This document shows, piece by piece, positions 8,453 to 17,637 of a DNA stretch of 64,000 nt (position 1 is the stretch's first letter; every line of letters begins with the position of its first letter). Where the stretch lies: positions 124,001 to 188,000 of the forward strand of contig NZ_JAIWPG020000001.1 in NCBI RefSeq assembly GCF_020532665.2. Reading direction: 5' to 3'. The notes beneath the pieces were generated by a model that saw only the letters and a program-made list of their open reading frames with translations, had not been told where the DNA came from and searched no databases. This stretch comes from Lelliottia sp. WAP21 (GTDB lineage: Bacteria; Pseudomonadota; Gammaproteobacteria; Enterobacterales; Enterobacteriaceae). The position numbers were made by a program, and so were the translations under genes.

Positions 8453-9904
8453 TTAGCAAAGCGGTTTCACTGCCTCACGCATACCTTTTAATAAAATAGC
8501 GTCAAGGTCGAGTGTGACTTGTTCGACCAGGCCGTTCACGTTGCTCAGGTCCTGCTCCCAGTGCTCGCTCACGCTTAACACGGCCTTCACCAGCTCGCTG
8601 GTGCTGATCTGCTTATCATGATGCTGCGTCCATAACTGCTGATAACGTTCCAGCCAGTGGGCATCATCCTGTACCGGGTAACGTTCACCGTTACGCTCTC
8701 CGCGATAGAACGCAATCAAAGCCGCCAGTGCAAAGGTCAGGCGCGCCGGTAATTGTCCGGTCGCTTTCTGCCCTGCCAGCAGCTGCGGTAAAATACGTGT
8801 GCGGAATTTCGTCATCCCATTAAGAGAAATCGACAGTAACTGGTGCTTTATATAAGGGTTCTGGAAACGCCCTGTCACCGCACTGGCAAAAGATTCCAGC
8901 TCGTCTTTCGGCAGATCGAGGACCGGAATAATTTCCTGATAAATCGCTTTTTCAACAAACGCACGGATCGCTTCGTCGTTCATCGATTCACCCACGGTAT
9001 CCAGCCCCGCCTGGAACGCGACAGGGACCAGCGCGGTATGGGCTCCGTTCAGGATGGCCACTTTGCGTTCTTTGTACGGTTTGATGTCATCGACAATGAG
9101 AACATTCAGCGGGAACTTATCCAGACGCAATTCGCTGGCAAGCGTTTTAGGCCCCTGAATCACAAACAGGTAGAAATGTTCGGCAGTGTCGAGGAACGCG
9201 TCGTGATAACCAAGTTCTGCTTCCAGCGCGGCCACTTCGTCGCGTGGATAGCCCGTGACAATCCGATCAACCAGCGTTGAACAGAAGGCATTCGCCTCAT
9301 CCAGCCAGGTGATAAAGGCTTCCGGCAGCGCCCACTCCTGCGCGTAGCGCAGAACTAACTCATGCAACGCGTCGCCGTTGTAATCAATCAGCTCACACGG
9401 AATGATAATCCACCCTTTGTCTTTCGCGCCGTTGAAATGCTGGTAGCGCTCGAACAGCAGACGCGTCAGCTTGGCGGGATAACTGACGGCAGGCGCATCG
9501 TCGAATTTATCCTCGGCGTGATAGCTGATCCCCGCTTCGGTGGTATTAGAGAAGACAAAGCGCATGTCCGGATTGTGTGCCAGCTTCAGGAACGCGTCAT
9601 ATTCACTGTAAACGCTGATTTCACGATTCACCGAGCGGATCAGTCGTGCATCGCTGACCGCCTCGCCCTTCTCATTCAGACCGCGAATGATGGTGGTGTA
9701 TAAACCATCCTGGGTACTCAGTGAAGGCGGAAAATCACTCTGAATCGGACGCACAATCACCACGCCGGCATCCAGGTCCGTGTGTTCATTCAACAGATCA
9801 ATCTGCCAGTCCACAAACGCCCGCAAGAAGTTGCCCTCACCAAACTGAATGATACGTTCAGGATAGAGAGCACCGGGGAAATCACGACGGTTGAGTGTGT
9901 TCAC
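8453..9904 (-). CDS. uxaB: Tagaturonate reductase (altronate oxidoreductase)
   Basis: A 483-residue NAD-dependent enzyme identical in length and highly similar to E. coli UxaB. It reduces D-tagaturonate to D-altronate in galacturonate breakdown, before dehydration by UxaA. It belongs to the mannitol/fructuronate dehydrogenase family: the N-terminal Rossmann part begins [17 protein letters not shown], and the helical C-terminal domain carries the family's [15 protein letters not shown]ys-Asn-His catalytic segment. The start is GTG at 9904 after AAAGGAA. Monocistronic, with its own terminator. In E. coli it is repressed by ExuR; a palindrome about 35 bp upstream of the start is a candidate operator here. 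Confidence 0.97.
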   Translation of the reverse strand: MNTLNRRDFPGALYPERIIQFGEGNFLRAFVDWQIDLLNEHTDLDAGVVIVRPIQSDFPPSLSTQDGLYTTIIRGLNEKGEAVSDARLIRSVNREISVYSEYDAFLKLAHNPDMRFVFSNTTEAGISYHAEDKFDDAPAVSYPAKLTRLLFERYQHFNGAKDKGWIIIPCELIDYNGDALHELVLRYAQEWALPEAFITWLDEANAFCSTLVDRIVTGYPRDEVAALEAELGYHDAFLDTAEHFYLFVIQGPKTLASELRLDKFPLNVLIVDDIKPYKERKVAILNGAHTALVPVAFQAGLDTVGESMNDEAIRAFVEKAIYQEIIPVLDLPKDELESFASAVTGRFQNPYIKHQLLSISLNGMTKFRTRILPQLLAGQKATGQLPARLTFALAALIAFYRGERNGERYPVQDDAHWLERYQQLWTQHHDKQISTSELVKAVLSVSEHWEQDLSNVNGLVEQVTLDLDAILLKGMREAVKPLC

Positions 9905-9937
9905 AAAGAGGTTCCTTTATTTAGTGGTCATACAGCC

Positions 9938-9964
9938 TGATAAGATTGGTCCAATAACTTATCA
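9938..9964. promoter_or_regulatory. Candidate ExuR-type operator of uxaB
   Basis: ATTGG-T-CCAAT (9945-9955) is a perfect palindrome nested inside outer arms TGATAAG (9938-9944) and CTTATCA (9958-9964), with centres one base apart. A second palindrome, TTTGATCAAA, lies at 9988-9997. GntR-family regulators such as ExuR bind TTGGT/ACCAA-type repeats, and uxaB is an ExuR target in E. coli. Assignment is inferred. Confidence 0.45.
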
Positions 9965-10022
9965 AACTTTTCAACCAGGAAACCCTGTTTTGATCAAACC
10001 ATGTTGGAATGGTGAAAAAAGA

Positions 10023-10547
10023 TTACAGGAACTTATAAAACACGGATGTCGCTGTCATTTCGCCGTCTGGCATCAGGGCATAACGCGGGATTTCACCCGA
10101 TTTCTGCCAGCCCGCACGTTGATAAAATGTCTCTGCCCCGCTCCCGGTTGCGGTGTCCAGCACCAGAACCGTTTTATGCTGCGTGCGGGCGACCGACTCC
10201 AGCGCGTCCATCAATAGCATGGCAACCCCCTGACGTCGGGCTTTCTCGTGGACTAATAGTTTTGCCACATCGGCGCGATGCGGCTGGTTTTCGGGCTGAT
10301 CGGTGACGAGCTGCACGGTGCCTAACAGCTGGCCGGTTTCGTCTTTGCAGACCAGCACGGTGCGCGCCTGCCGTCCGACGCTTTCCGCGATGTCAGACCA
10401 AAATTCACCGGCTCGTGCCTGGCTGAAAGGCAGCATAAAGCTCACCGAGGCGCCGCCGGCGACGCAGTTTTCAAGAATATCGGCTAAGGCTTCGCGATGT
10501 GAGAGGATCTCTTCACGAGAGAAGGAATGAACAGTTAATGCGGGCAT
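10023..10547 (-). CDS. GNAT-family N-acetyltransferase
   Basis: A 174-residue GNAT protein. It shows VAKLLVHEKARRQGVAMLLM (strand beta-4 and the R-x-x-G CoA loop) and TATGSGAETFYQRAGW in the C-terminal part, the pattern of small-molecule acetyltransferases that resemble phosphinothricin or polyamine acetylating enzymes. Start ATG at 10547. It is transcribed with its back to uxaB and ends 118 bp upstream of it. It is the fourth GNAT gene within about 5 kb, but its sequence is not obviously a recent duplicate of the others. Substrate unknown. Confidence 0.9.
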   Translation of the reverse strand: MPALTVHSFSREEILSHREALADILENCVAGGASVSFMLPFSQARAGEFWSDIAESVGRQARTVLVCKDETGQLLGTVQLVTDQPENQPHRADVAKLLVHEKARRQGVAMLLMDALESVARTQHKTVLVLDTATGSGAETFYQRAGWQKSGEIPRYALMPDGEMTATSVFYKFL

Positions 10548-10628
10548 GGTGAGGGTTCCGTTATTTTTTCCTCACCTTGCCCATAACCCAGGATTGATGC
10601 AAGAACGCTGACATAGGGAATTGTTATG

Positions 10629-11594
10629 TCACCGGGCGACGCTGTTTTTTTGCTTCATGGTAAACATTTTTTCATCTGCAATGCGAAGCCAGTGCTGCAG
10701 ATCGTTGTGATCGTGATCGAGTTCGCATACGCCCCAGGAGAACGTTAACGTCCATGGGCGATTGCCCTGCTGGTTAAACAACGCGACCTGCTCCGTGAGA
10801 TATTGCATCGCTATCCACGCGCCGTTCTCATTGGTATCAGCAAACAGTACGGCAAACTCATCCCCGCCGTAGCGCACCAGCAAATCCGCCTCGCGAAACG
10901 ATGAACGAAGCAGACTGGCCATCGCTTTCAGCGCGGCATCTCCCTCTTCATGACCATAACGATCGTTAATTTGCTTGAAACGATCGAGATCAATCCAGGC
11001 CAGCGTCAGCGGCTCGGCACGTCGTCTCGCCCCGGACAAGGCAAAGGCGGCAAACTGATTAAAACCACGCCGGTTAAACAACCCCGTAAGTTCGTCCGTG
11101 GTCGCGGCGCTGGTGGCCGCAAATTCGTCCTCGGCCAGCGCGGCCAAATCGCTTAATGCCGCAATGTCAGCGGCAGAAAACTCGCGCGGGGTGTGATCCA
11201 CGACGCACAGGGAACCCACCGTCGCCCCATCAGGAAGACGCAGGGGTATTCCGGCGTAAAAACGGATGCCGGGCTGCGTGGTCACCAGAGGATTATCGGC
11301 GAAGCGGAGATCGTTATGCGTATCGCCTACCACCAGCGGCTCCTGGCTCAGAATTGTATGCGCACAAATAGAAACATGTCTGGGAAGCGTAAAAGGCCCC
11401 GGGCCATCGACGGAAAGCGCAATATGCGTGCGTTCATCGATCAGATTAACCATCGCGACCGGAACGTTAAACAGCCTTTTAGCGAGCCGGGTTAATCTGT
11501 CGTAGGCTTCCCGACTTTCCGCTTCGAGCAACCCCGATTCGCGCAGGGAGGCCAGGCGCTCTGATTCATTAGCAGGGTTATTGGGGGCTTTCAT
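10629..11594 (-). CDS. GAF-GGDEF diguanylate cyclase
   Basis: A 321-residue cytoplasmic protein. An N-terminal GAF domain (about 20-160) includes the SICAHTILSQEPLVVGDT and GIRFYAGIPLR segments common to GAF-GGDEF proteins. The C-terminal GGDEF domain (about 165-318) starts with TTDELTGLFNRRGF and has an intact YGGDEF active-site loop, so synthesis of cyclic di-GMP from two GTP is predicted. No clear RxxD inhibitory site precedes the loop. Start ATG at 11594 follows AGGAG. It precedes uxaB's GNAT neighbour and follows a membrane GGDEF gene by 51 bp on the same strand. Ligand of the GAF domain unknown. Confidence 0.92.
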   Translation of the reverse strand: MKAPNNPANESERLASLRESGLLEAESREAYDRLTRLAKRLFNVPVAMVNLIDERTHIALSVDGPGPFTLPRHVSICAHTILSQEPLVVGDTHNDLRFADNPLVTTQPGIRFYAGIPLRLPDGATVGSLCVVDHTPREFSAADIAALSDLAALAEDEFAATSAATTDELTGLFNRRGFNQFAAFALSGARRRAEPLTLAWIDLDRFKQINDRYGHEEGDAALKAMASLLRSSFREADLLVRYGGDEFAVLFADTNENGAWIAMQYLTEQVALFNQQGNRPWTLTFSWGVCELDHDHNDLQHWLRIADEKMFTMKQKNSVAR

Positions 11595-11645
11595 GGTGTC
11601 TCCTGACAGGATGCTTTCTAAAAGCGTAGCCTAACTGCCGCTATT

Positions 11646-12701
11646 TCAGTGGCCAAATATACGGTTTTTACCCCCCCTTTTAGCCTGATAGAGCGCATGA
11701 TCCGCCGCCTGTAGCCAATCCGTGACAGAAGTCATGCTCTGCGTGGCACAGGCAATACCGATACTGAGCGTACAGCGGATGGCTTCTTCTGCCACATCGT
11801 CCATGACAGCGGCGGCGTCCATAATGCGTGAAGCGACGATTTCAGCCTCTTCCAGCGTCGTGTTCGGCAGCAGAATCACAAACTCATCGCCGCCCAGCCG
11901 GGCCGGTGTATCCGTGGGTCGGGTGGCAAGATGCAGTATGTGCGAGACGGTCGCCAGCATGGCATCCCCCACTTTATGTCCAAAGCGATCGTTAACTTCT
12001 TTAAAATTATCGATATCAATAAACATCAGTACCGATTCACGACATGCCTGCTGAAGCTTACCAAGCTCGTGATCGATGCGTTTCTCCAGCAGCCGCCGAT
12101 TGGCAATATCAAGCAGCGGATCCATCATCGCAATACGTTCCAGTTCCCGCGTTTTGTGACGCAGGCGGATGGCAATACTGTCCGTCAGAACGCTAAGCGC
12201 AATAATGTAGATAGCGATCAAGGGCAAGGTGGCAAACAGAGTCTGCTGCGACACGTTTAGCACCACAGACATCCCCTGCGCCAGCCAGGCCGCCATAAAG
12301 ACCACCAGCAGGGCGACAGCGGCCTTTCTCATCAATCGAAAGCCGCCCGCAGCAAGACGATCGGCCAAAAGGATCGTGGCAATGACGACAGACGGCAGCG
12401 GATTCACCGCCATCATGGCGATCCAGAATCCCCCGGCACCGGCATCAATGATTAAGTTCTGCAGTTCTGTGTCGAGCGGCGTCGCTGAGTGCTTTGCCCG
12501 AAGCCAGGCGCAGGTGGGCCAGACAAAGGCATTCACCCCAAGCAGCAGCATCAGCCAGGGTGAACGCTTGAGTTCATGGAGAACAGACAAGATCGGTATG
12601 AAACAAAGAAAGGTGCCCAGAATACGCATCATGTACATTCGTGTGACAAACCGACGGCCTGGTAAACGAGAGGATTGGCGAAGTTTGTCTTGTCCGTTCA
12701 T
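11646..12701 (-). CDS. MASE2-GGDEF membrane diguanylate cyclase
   Basis: A 351-residue inner-membrane protein from the ATG at 12701; longer readings need a TTG start. The N-terminal 160 residues resemble the MASE2 sensor of DgcC/AdrA (RMYMMRILGTFLCFIPILS and several further hydrophobic helices). The C-terminal GGDEF domain has DPLLDIANRRLL (in place of the usual DPLTGLxNRR), LGGDEFVILL with an intact active loop, and the terminal ALYQAKRGGKNR. It should make cyclic di-GMP. Position next to yneG resembles E. coli dgcF (yneF), but orthology is uncertain because a decayed GGDEF gene lies between it and yneG. Confidence 0.88.
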   Translation of the reverse strand: MNGQDKLRQSSRLPGRRFVTRMYMMRILGTFLCFIPILSVLHELKRSPWLMLLLGVNAFVWPTCAWLRAKHSATPLDTELQNLIIDAGAGGFWIAMMAVNPLPSVVIATILLADRLAAGGFRLMRKAAVALLVVFMAAWLAQGMSVVLNVSQQTLFATLPLIAIYIIALSVLTDSIAIRLRHKTRELERIAMMDPLLDIANRRLLEKRIDHELGKLQQACRESVLMFIDIDNFKEVNDRFGHKVGDAMLATVSHILHLATRPTDTPARLGGDEFVILLPNTTLEEAEIVASRIMDAAAVMDDVAEEAIRCTLSIGIACATQSMTSVTDWLQAADHALYQAKRGGKNRIFGH

Positions 12702-12818
12702 GATGCGAATATTCCGAATTATTATCTCCGGTATCTTAGGGAGCTTGACTGGCGCTCGCAAGCAAATAATCAGCAAATCGATAACATCCGTGCCGCATTC
12801 TGCCTGGGATGGTTACGG

Positions 12819-13021
12819 TTACATCGACGGGCTGCTTTGTGATGATTCCGCCACCTTTTCCTCGGGCGTCTCTGGCGCACTGACACCGTTTCGCCCTGCT
12901 TTTTTCGAACGATATAAATAATCATCCGCTTCGACCATCAGCGTATTAAACACTCAGTTAACGGACTAAACCCTGCTTCTGCACTCCTTAAACCGATACT
13001 GACCGTCAAAAACAGCGTCTG
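12819..13021 (-). pseudogene. Decayed GGDEF-domain gene fragment
   Basis: The 384-bp gap between the MASE2-GGDEF gene and yneG contains the wreck of another diguanylate cyclase. In one minus-strand frame (about 13021-12938) it reads LTVSIGLRSAEAGFSPLTE, the conserved beta-strand after the GGDEF loop, then stops. In another frame (12953-12819) it continues with LMVEADDYLYRSKKAGRNG, the hallmark C-terminus of GGDEF domains, and ends at TAA. A frameshift near 12938-12953 separates the halves and the catalytic loop is gone. It may be the remains of the original dgcF of this locus or of a duplicated copy. Confidence 0.75.
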
Positions 13022-13085
13022 CTAATGCCAGGTGAAAGGATGGAGTTCAATGCCGCGGCGATTTTGTTCAGCCAGCTCTCACCGC

Positions 13086-13448
13086 TTATCCCGGCGTGTT
13101 CATCTGCAAAACCAGCCAGTGATGAATGACGGCGACGACATACTGCTGTTGGTCGGTGCTCAGAGGCTGCCCGTGGGGGATCTGATGCCATTTTTCCAGG
13201 CATCCACGACAACAGGTCGCTGTTGCATGTTGCGCGATGAAGACCGGGTGACCACGCATCGGCGTTTGCTTCCCGTCGTTGTGCGGATGGGCAGGCGCCA
13301 GCCGCTTCGCAATAAAATCGGCCGCATGCTGGTCAATCACCTCCGGGCCTTTGTCCCAGCAATATTGACGTTCTTTCATGCCCAGACGAAAGCGGGAACG
13401 AAATGTCGAACGGGCCAGGCGTGCAAACAGCGGGTCAAACGTAGTCAT
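13086..13448 (-). CDS. yneG: DUF4186 protein YneG
   Basis: A 120-residue cytoplasmic protein, the orthologue of E. coli YneG (119 residues; DUF4186). Notable features are RSTFRSRFRLGMKERQYCWDKG near the N-terminus and a Cys/His-rich middle (ATCCRGCLEKWH) that could bind a metal. Function unknown. Its ATG overlaps the glsB stop as TGATG, so translation is probably coupled to that of the glutaminase, hinting at a linked role. Same gene pair as in E. coli. Confidence 0.92.
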   Translation of the reverse strand: MTTFDPLFARLARSTFRSRFRLGMKERQYCWDKGPEVIDQHAADFIAKRLAPAHPHNDGKQTPMRGHPVFIAQHATATCCRGCLEKWHQIPHGQPLSTDQQQYVVAVIHHWLVLQMNTPG

Positions 13449-14374
13449 CAGTAAACAGAGCGTCCCAGGCGTTGGGTTAATTTTTCAAGGGCGGCGACGC
13501 CCGCCAGTGAGTTTCCGGTCTCATCAAGCTCCGGGCTCCAGACGGCAATGGCCATTTCATGAGGAACAATTGCCACAACGCCCCCGCCGACGCCGGATTT
13601 TGCAGGCAGGCCTACGCGCCAGGCAAATTCCCCCGCGTTCTGATACATACCGCTGGTCGCCATAAGCGCATTGATCTGCCGGGCCTGCATCGGGCTGACC
13701 ACATCTTCACTGAGATGCGGCGCATGGCCCTGATTAGCCAGGAACAGAAACGTGCGTGCCAGCTCAACACAGCTCATCTTCAGCGCACAGTAATGAAAGT
13801 AGTTTTGCAGTACGGTGGCGACGTCATTGTGGAAATTGCCGAACGATTTCATCAGCCAGGCAATGGCGGCATTACGCGCCGAGTGGTCGAATTCCGAGCG
13901 GGCGACCATCGAATCGTAGGCAATATCAGATTCGCCACACAGCTGACGCACAATCTCCAGCATTCGTTGACGGGGTGCGCTAAGGCGACTTTGCAGCATA
14001 TCGCAAACCACCAGGGCGCCAGCATTGATGAAGGGGTTCCGCGGTTTACCCTGTTCGATTTCAAGCTGCAGCAGAGAGTTAAAGGGCTGACCGGAAGGAT
14101 CTTTGCCCACCCGCTGCCAGATCTCATCTTCCTCATACTGTCGCATGGCCGCGACCAGACTCAGCACTTTCGAAATCGACTGAATAGAGAAGCGCTCGCT
14201 GGCATCACCTGCCTGAAAGTGCTGCCCGTCCACGGTTGAAATGGCGATACCCAGCTTGTTCCCCTCAACGGAGGCCAGCGCTGGAATATAATCGGCAACT
14301 TTTCCTTTTCCCAGTAAGGGGCGAACCTGCGCCAGAATCTCTTCCAGCATCTCATTTTGGATGACCGCAGCCAC
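13448..14374 (-). CDS. glsB: Glutaminase 2
   Basis: A 308-residue glutaminase, the same length as E. coli GlsB (YneH) and clearly orthologous. It hydrolyses glutamine to glutamate and ammonia. It has the serine-dependent beta-lactamase-like fold: the catalytic dyad is Ser66/Lys69 in FSIQSISK, with further motif residues in NPFINAGAL and the closing KSGVGGG loop. Start is GTG at 14374 after AAGGAG. The stop overlaps the yneG start (TGATG), making a two-gene unit. Together with sad nearby it links to glutamate/GABA nitrogen metabolism. Confidence 0.96.
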   Translation of the reverse strand: MAAVIQNEMLEEILAQVRPLLGKGKVADYIPALASVEGNKLGIAISTVDGQHFQAGDASERFSIQSISKVLSLVAAMRQYEEDEIWQRVGKDPSGQPFNSLLQLEIEQGKPRNPFINAGALVVCDMLQSRLSAPRQRMLEIVRQLCGESDIAYDSMVARSEFDHSARNAAIAWLMKSFGNFHNDVATVLQNYFHYCALKMSCVELARTFLFLANQGHAPHLSEDVVSPMQARQINALMATSGMYQNAGEFAWRVGLPAKSGVGGGVVAIVPHEMAIAVWSPELDETGNSLAGVAALEKLTQRLGRSVY

Positions 14375-14437
14375 ACTTTGCTCCTTGCCTACAGGCCAAA
14401 AACGGGCTGCGAGTATACCAGAGCCAGACAGGCTACG

Positions 14438-16027
14438 TCAGGCAGGAAGACGAAAACGCGAGACCGCTTTCATCAATAGCCAGGATTCATCGTGCAGGCG
14501 CGTTGACGCCTCAGAAGCGCTCGTCACCAGCTGATCCGTTTGTTGTGATACCTGATTCAGGGCCTGAAGCTGGCGGGTCATCTGATGGATACTCTCCCCC
14601 TGACTCAGGGTGGCCGCCGAGATATCACTGAGCAGGCTGCTCAGGTTAGCCACCAGACGGGTCACCTGTTGCAGATTGTCCTCCAGGCGCACCACGGCTT
14701 TAGAGCCATCTTCAATCCCCTGCAGAGAATGATTAATCAACGCCTGGATGGTTTGTGTGGAGTGGCTGCTTTGCCGTGCCAGAAGCCCCACCTCTTTCGC
14801 CACAACCGCGAATCCGCGCCCCTGGTTACCCGCATGAGCCGCTTCAATGGCGGCGTTAAGCGCCAGTATATTGGTCTGAAACGCCACGCCGTCGATCATC
14901 GCCACAATGCCCCGCATTTCGGCAGAGCGCGCGACAATCGCCTCCATGGACGCGTTCACCGTCGACATCATGGCATCTCCCCCTGCCGCCGCCTGCCGGG
15001 CTTCGTCCGCACGCGTGCTGGCCAGTTTCGCATAGCCTGTATTGCCCTCCACGTGGGATTCAAGCGTGGCGATATGGGCGGTGACGTCATTCAGCTCCTG
15101 GGTCTGACGCACTGACTGCTGGTAAAGCTTTTGATTCCCTTCCGCCAGCGCACCTATATTCTCCACCATCGAGGTGGTCGCCTGGCTCACCTGCGTCACC
15201 AGTTGCTGTAACCCCTGCTGCATCGTGGCAACACTGGCGTTCAGTTGCCTGATTTCTCGGTTAAACCCCGATACCGCCGGTGGCGTGCCGGAGAGATCGC
15301 CTGCGGCCAGTTGGTTGAGATGGGCAATGACACCTCGTAAGGGAGTAATCACCCATCGGGACATGCCAAACCATACCGCGACGGCAATCATTATCAGCAC
15401 GATCGGCGCCAGCATAAACAGCGACTGTAGCCCGGACAGCCTCGCCATCAGAGATTCTCTTCCCGCATTGGCCTGACGTTCGCTTTGCTGTTGATACCGG
15501 GCAAAGTTATCGTTGAAATCAGCCTGAAATGCCTGGGCGGGAACGGCAAAGAATGCATCTATGGAATGATTTTTCACCAGCGCCTCTGCCTGCTCATTAA
15601 TGGCGCCAAAGAAAAGCTGATAGCTACCGGCCAGCGCCTCATCTTTTGGTGGGTTCATTGCCTGCCAGGTATTCCAGGCCTGCTGTGAAGCATTCAGCGC
15701 CCTTTGCGCTTCGTCCATTAAGCTGTTCCAGCTCCCTTCCGAGCCCGTCTCTTTATCCTGCATAAAATAGACACCGGCACGGTTTAGCAGATCGCTTGCG
15801 GCCAGCAATGACACGCGGGCGGCATCCAGGGTGTTCTGTTGCTGCTGAGCGAGCTGGTTACGTTGTTCATTTTGCTGCGCATCACGCAGGGAGGCGGTCA
15901 GCAGAATCGAGGAGGAGAGCTGGAGGGCGGAAAAAAGAGCGATAATACAAAAGATGCCTGCCAGTAGCCCGAACTGACGGGGAATAAAGCGCAGCGCAAT
16001 ACGGCGAACAATTTGCGTTAGGTTCAT
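14438..16027 (-). CDS. Methyl-accepting chemotaxis protein without CheR-docking tail
   Basis: A 529-residue chemoreceptor from the ATG at 16027. Transmembrane helices at about 18-40 and 203-222 flank a periplasmic four-helix-type sensor domain rich in Gln and Ala. A HAMP segment and the cytoplasmic signalling hairpin follow, with the CheA/CheW-contacting tip [21 protein letters not shown] slightly divergent from the consensus [17 protein letters not shown]. It ends RFRLPA and has no NWETF pentapeptide, so it would depend on other receptors for efficient methylation. No sigma-28 promoter could be found. Ligand unknown; this gene is not in the E. coli order. Confidence 0.9.
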   Translation of the reverse strand: MNLTQIVRRIALRFIPRQFGLLAGIFCIIALFSALQLSSSILLTASLRDAQQNEQRNQLAQQQQNTLDAARVSLLAASDLLNRAGVYFMQDKETGSEGSWNSLMDEAQRALNASQQAWNTWQAMNPPKDEALAGSYQLFFGAINEQAEALVKNHSIDAFFAVPAQAFQADFNDNFARYQQQSERQANAGRESLMARLSGLQSLFMLAPIVLIMIAVAVWFGMSRWVITPLRGVIAHLNQLAAGDLSGTPPAVSGFNREIRQLNASVATMQQGLQQLVTQVSQATTSMVENIGALAEGNQKLYQQSVRQTQELNDVTAHIATLESHVEGNTGYAKLASTRADEARQAAAGGDAMMSTVNASMEAIVARSAEMRGIVAMIDGVAFQTNILALNAAIEAAHAGNQGRGFAVVAKEVGLLARQSSHSTQTIQALINHSLQGIEDGSKAVVRLEDNLQQVTRLVANLSSLLSDISAATLSQGESIHQMTRQLQALNQVSQQTDQLVTSASEASTRLHDESWLLMKAVSRFRLPA

Positions 16028-16105
16028 AATATTCTTCTGTAACAGTACGTTAGACGCGTGCGAGTCTACGAAACGCGCGTGACAGAACCATGACAGAAAA
16101 GTGAC

Positions 16106-16134
16106 ACAGGCCCCCATGGTGAGGGCCTGTTTTT
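16106..16134 (+). terminator. Strong hairpin with U-tract on the plus side
   Basis: ACAGGCCC and GGGCCTGT form a perfect eight-pair stem around a nine-base loop, with TTTT directly after on the plus strand. Both flanking genes (sad and the chemoreceptor) run on the minus strand, where no U-tract adjoins the stem. It may still stop sad transcripts weakly. Confidence 0.5.
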
Positions 16135-16149
16135 AACAATGCCGGCGAA

Positions 16150-17538
16150 CTACACCCGGTCTTTCCAGACCGTCTGTACGTTACAGAACTCATGCAAACC
16201 AAAGTGGGAAAGCTCACGACCAAATCCGCTCTTCTTGACGCCGCCGAACGCGACGCGGGCATCGCTGGCACTGAAGCCATTGATAAATACGCCGCCGCAC
16301 TCCAGCTCACGAGAGAATTTCTCCGCCTGTTGAGCATTCGCGGTAAAGAGTGTGGCAGACAGCCCAAAGTCGCTGTCATTGGCAAGCTGCAGGGCATGGT
16401 CCGCATCTTTCGCTACCGTAATGGCCGCGACAGGCCCGAATAACTCCTGACGAAATGCCGTCATCTCTGAGGTGACATGACCCAGCACGGTTGGGGCGTA
16501 GTAGTTACCGGCACCAGCGATTTTCTCTCCGCCCAGCAGTAGCGTGGCGCCTTCTGCCAGGGTTGCCTGAACCTGCTGGTGCAACTCATCGCGCAGATCA
16601 TAGCGAGCCATCGGGCCCAAATAGTTTTCTTCCCGATCCGGCGCGCCCATCTTCAGAGCGGCGGTTGCTTCAACAAAACGTTGGGTAAAACGATCGGCAA
16701 TGCCCGCTTCGACAATGAAACGTTTCGCGGCGGCGCACACCTGTCCGGTATTCTGGTAACGCCCCGCGACAGCGGCCTTCACGGCCAGGTCCAGGTCTGC
16801 GTCATTCAGCACGACAAAGGGGTCGGAACCGCCCAGTTCCAGAACGCATTTTTTCAGGGCGGCCCCCGCCTGTGCCCCGATGGCCGCACCGGCACGAACG
16901 CTCCCGGTAACGGTCACCGCAGCGATACGACGATCGTTGATAGCCTGACTGACCCCCTCGTTAGTGGCATTAACCCAGCCAAAGACACCCGCGGGGAAAC
17001 CTGCCTCGGCAAACGTCCTGGCGATCAGTTCGGCTGAGCCGAGTACGTTTGGCGCATGTTTCAGGAGATAGCTATTCCCGGCCAACAGAATCGGTACCGC
17101 ACCGCGCAACACCTGCCACAGGGGGAAGTTCCACGGCATGACGGCCAGAATCGGTCCAAGTGGACGGTACTCGATGACCGCCTTGTTCTGCTCAACCAGA
17201 GTCGGCTCAGCAGTGAGCATTGCCGGGCCGTGTTCGGCATACCAGTCGCACAAGCTGGCGGATTTGGTCACTTCTGCACGCGCCTGCACAATGGGTTTGC
17301 CCATTTCACGAGACATCATCTGCGCCATCTCTTCAGCGCGCGCGCGCAATGCCGCACCAAGTTCACGCAGTTTCTGAGCGCGATGGGCAACGCTTTCGCT
17401 TCGCCACTGCCGGAATCCCGTGTCGGCCAGCGCAATAGCCTGTTCAACAGCCTCGGCGGTAGCCCAGGGATAGGCCGCCAGCGTTTCGCCAGTGGCCGGA
17501 TTAACAGAGAGTGCATGTGTTGCTGGTGAATAAGTCAT
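16150..17538 (-). CDS. sad: NAD(P)-dependent succinate-semialdehyde dehydrogenase
   Basis: A 462-residue aldehyde dehydrogenase, exactly the length of E. coli Sad (YneI) and very similar throughout. It oxidises succinate semialdehyde to succinate at the end of GABA and putrescine degradation. Catalytic Cys268 lies in [10 protein letters not shown], general base Glu234 in ELGGSDPF and oxyanion Asn137 in PWNFP. The ATG at 17538 is chosen over a GTG at 17550 because the GTGGAG between them supplies the ribosome site and the length then matches. It is divergent from its known E. coli regulator gene ptrR. Confidence 0.96.
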   Translation of the reverse strand: MTYSPATHALSVNPATGETLAAYPWATAEAVEQAIALADTGFRQWRSESVAHRAQKLRELGAALRARAEEMAQMMSREMGKPIVQARAEVTKSASLCDWYAEHGPAMLTAEPTLVEQNKAVIEYRPLGPILAVMPWNFPLWQVLRGAVPILLAGNSYLLKHAPNVLGSAELIARTFAEAGFPAGVFGWVNATNEGVSQAINDRRIAAVTVTGSVRAGAAIGAQAGAALKKCVLELGGSDPFVVLNDADLDLAVKAAVAGRYQNTGQVCAAAKRFIVEAGIADRFTQRFVEATAALKMGAPDREENYLGPMARYDLRDELHQQVQATLAEGATLLLGGEKIAGAGNYYAPTVLGHVTSEMTAFRQELFGPVAAITVAKDADHALQLANDSDFGLSATLFTANAQQAEKFSRELECGGVFINGFSASDARVAFGGVKKSGFGRELSHFGLHEFCNVQTVWKDRV

Positions 17539-17597
17539 GTTGTTCTCCACGCATTAAGAGTTGATTCAGTGTGGCCCACTCTGCTATTTATGAAAAA

Positions 17598-17622
17598 TGA
17601 ATAATACTAACCACCTTATTCA
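17598..17622. promoter_or_regulatory. Candidate PtrR operator between sad and ptrR
   Basis: TGAATAA (17598-17604) and TTATTCA (17616-17622) are perfect seven-base inverted arms separated by 11 bp in the 99-bp divergent spacer. The spacing suits a LysR-type site. A second overlapping imperfect repeat (TATTTAT with ATGAATA) precedes it. PtrR regulates sad in E. coli; the site assignment is inferred. Confidence 0.5.
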
Positions 17623-17637
17623 CGAAACGAGAATGGT

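Noticed and set aside
12229..12921. 230-codon plus-strand open frame over the MASE2-GGDEF gene and the decayed GGDEF
   Set aside because: Low-complexity, arginine/serine-rich translation antisense to a good gene; no family match visible.
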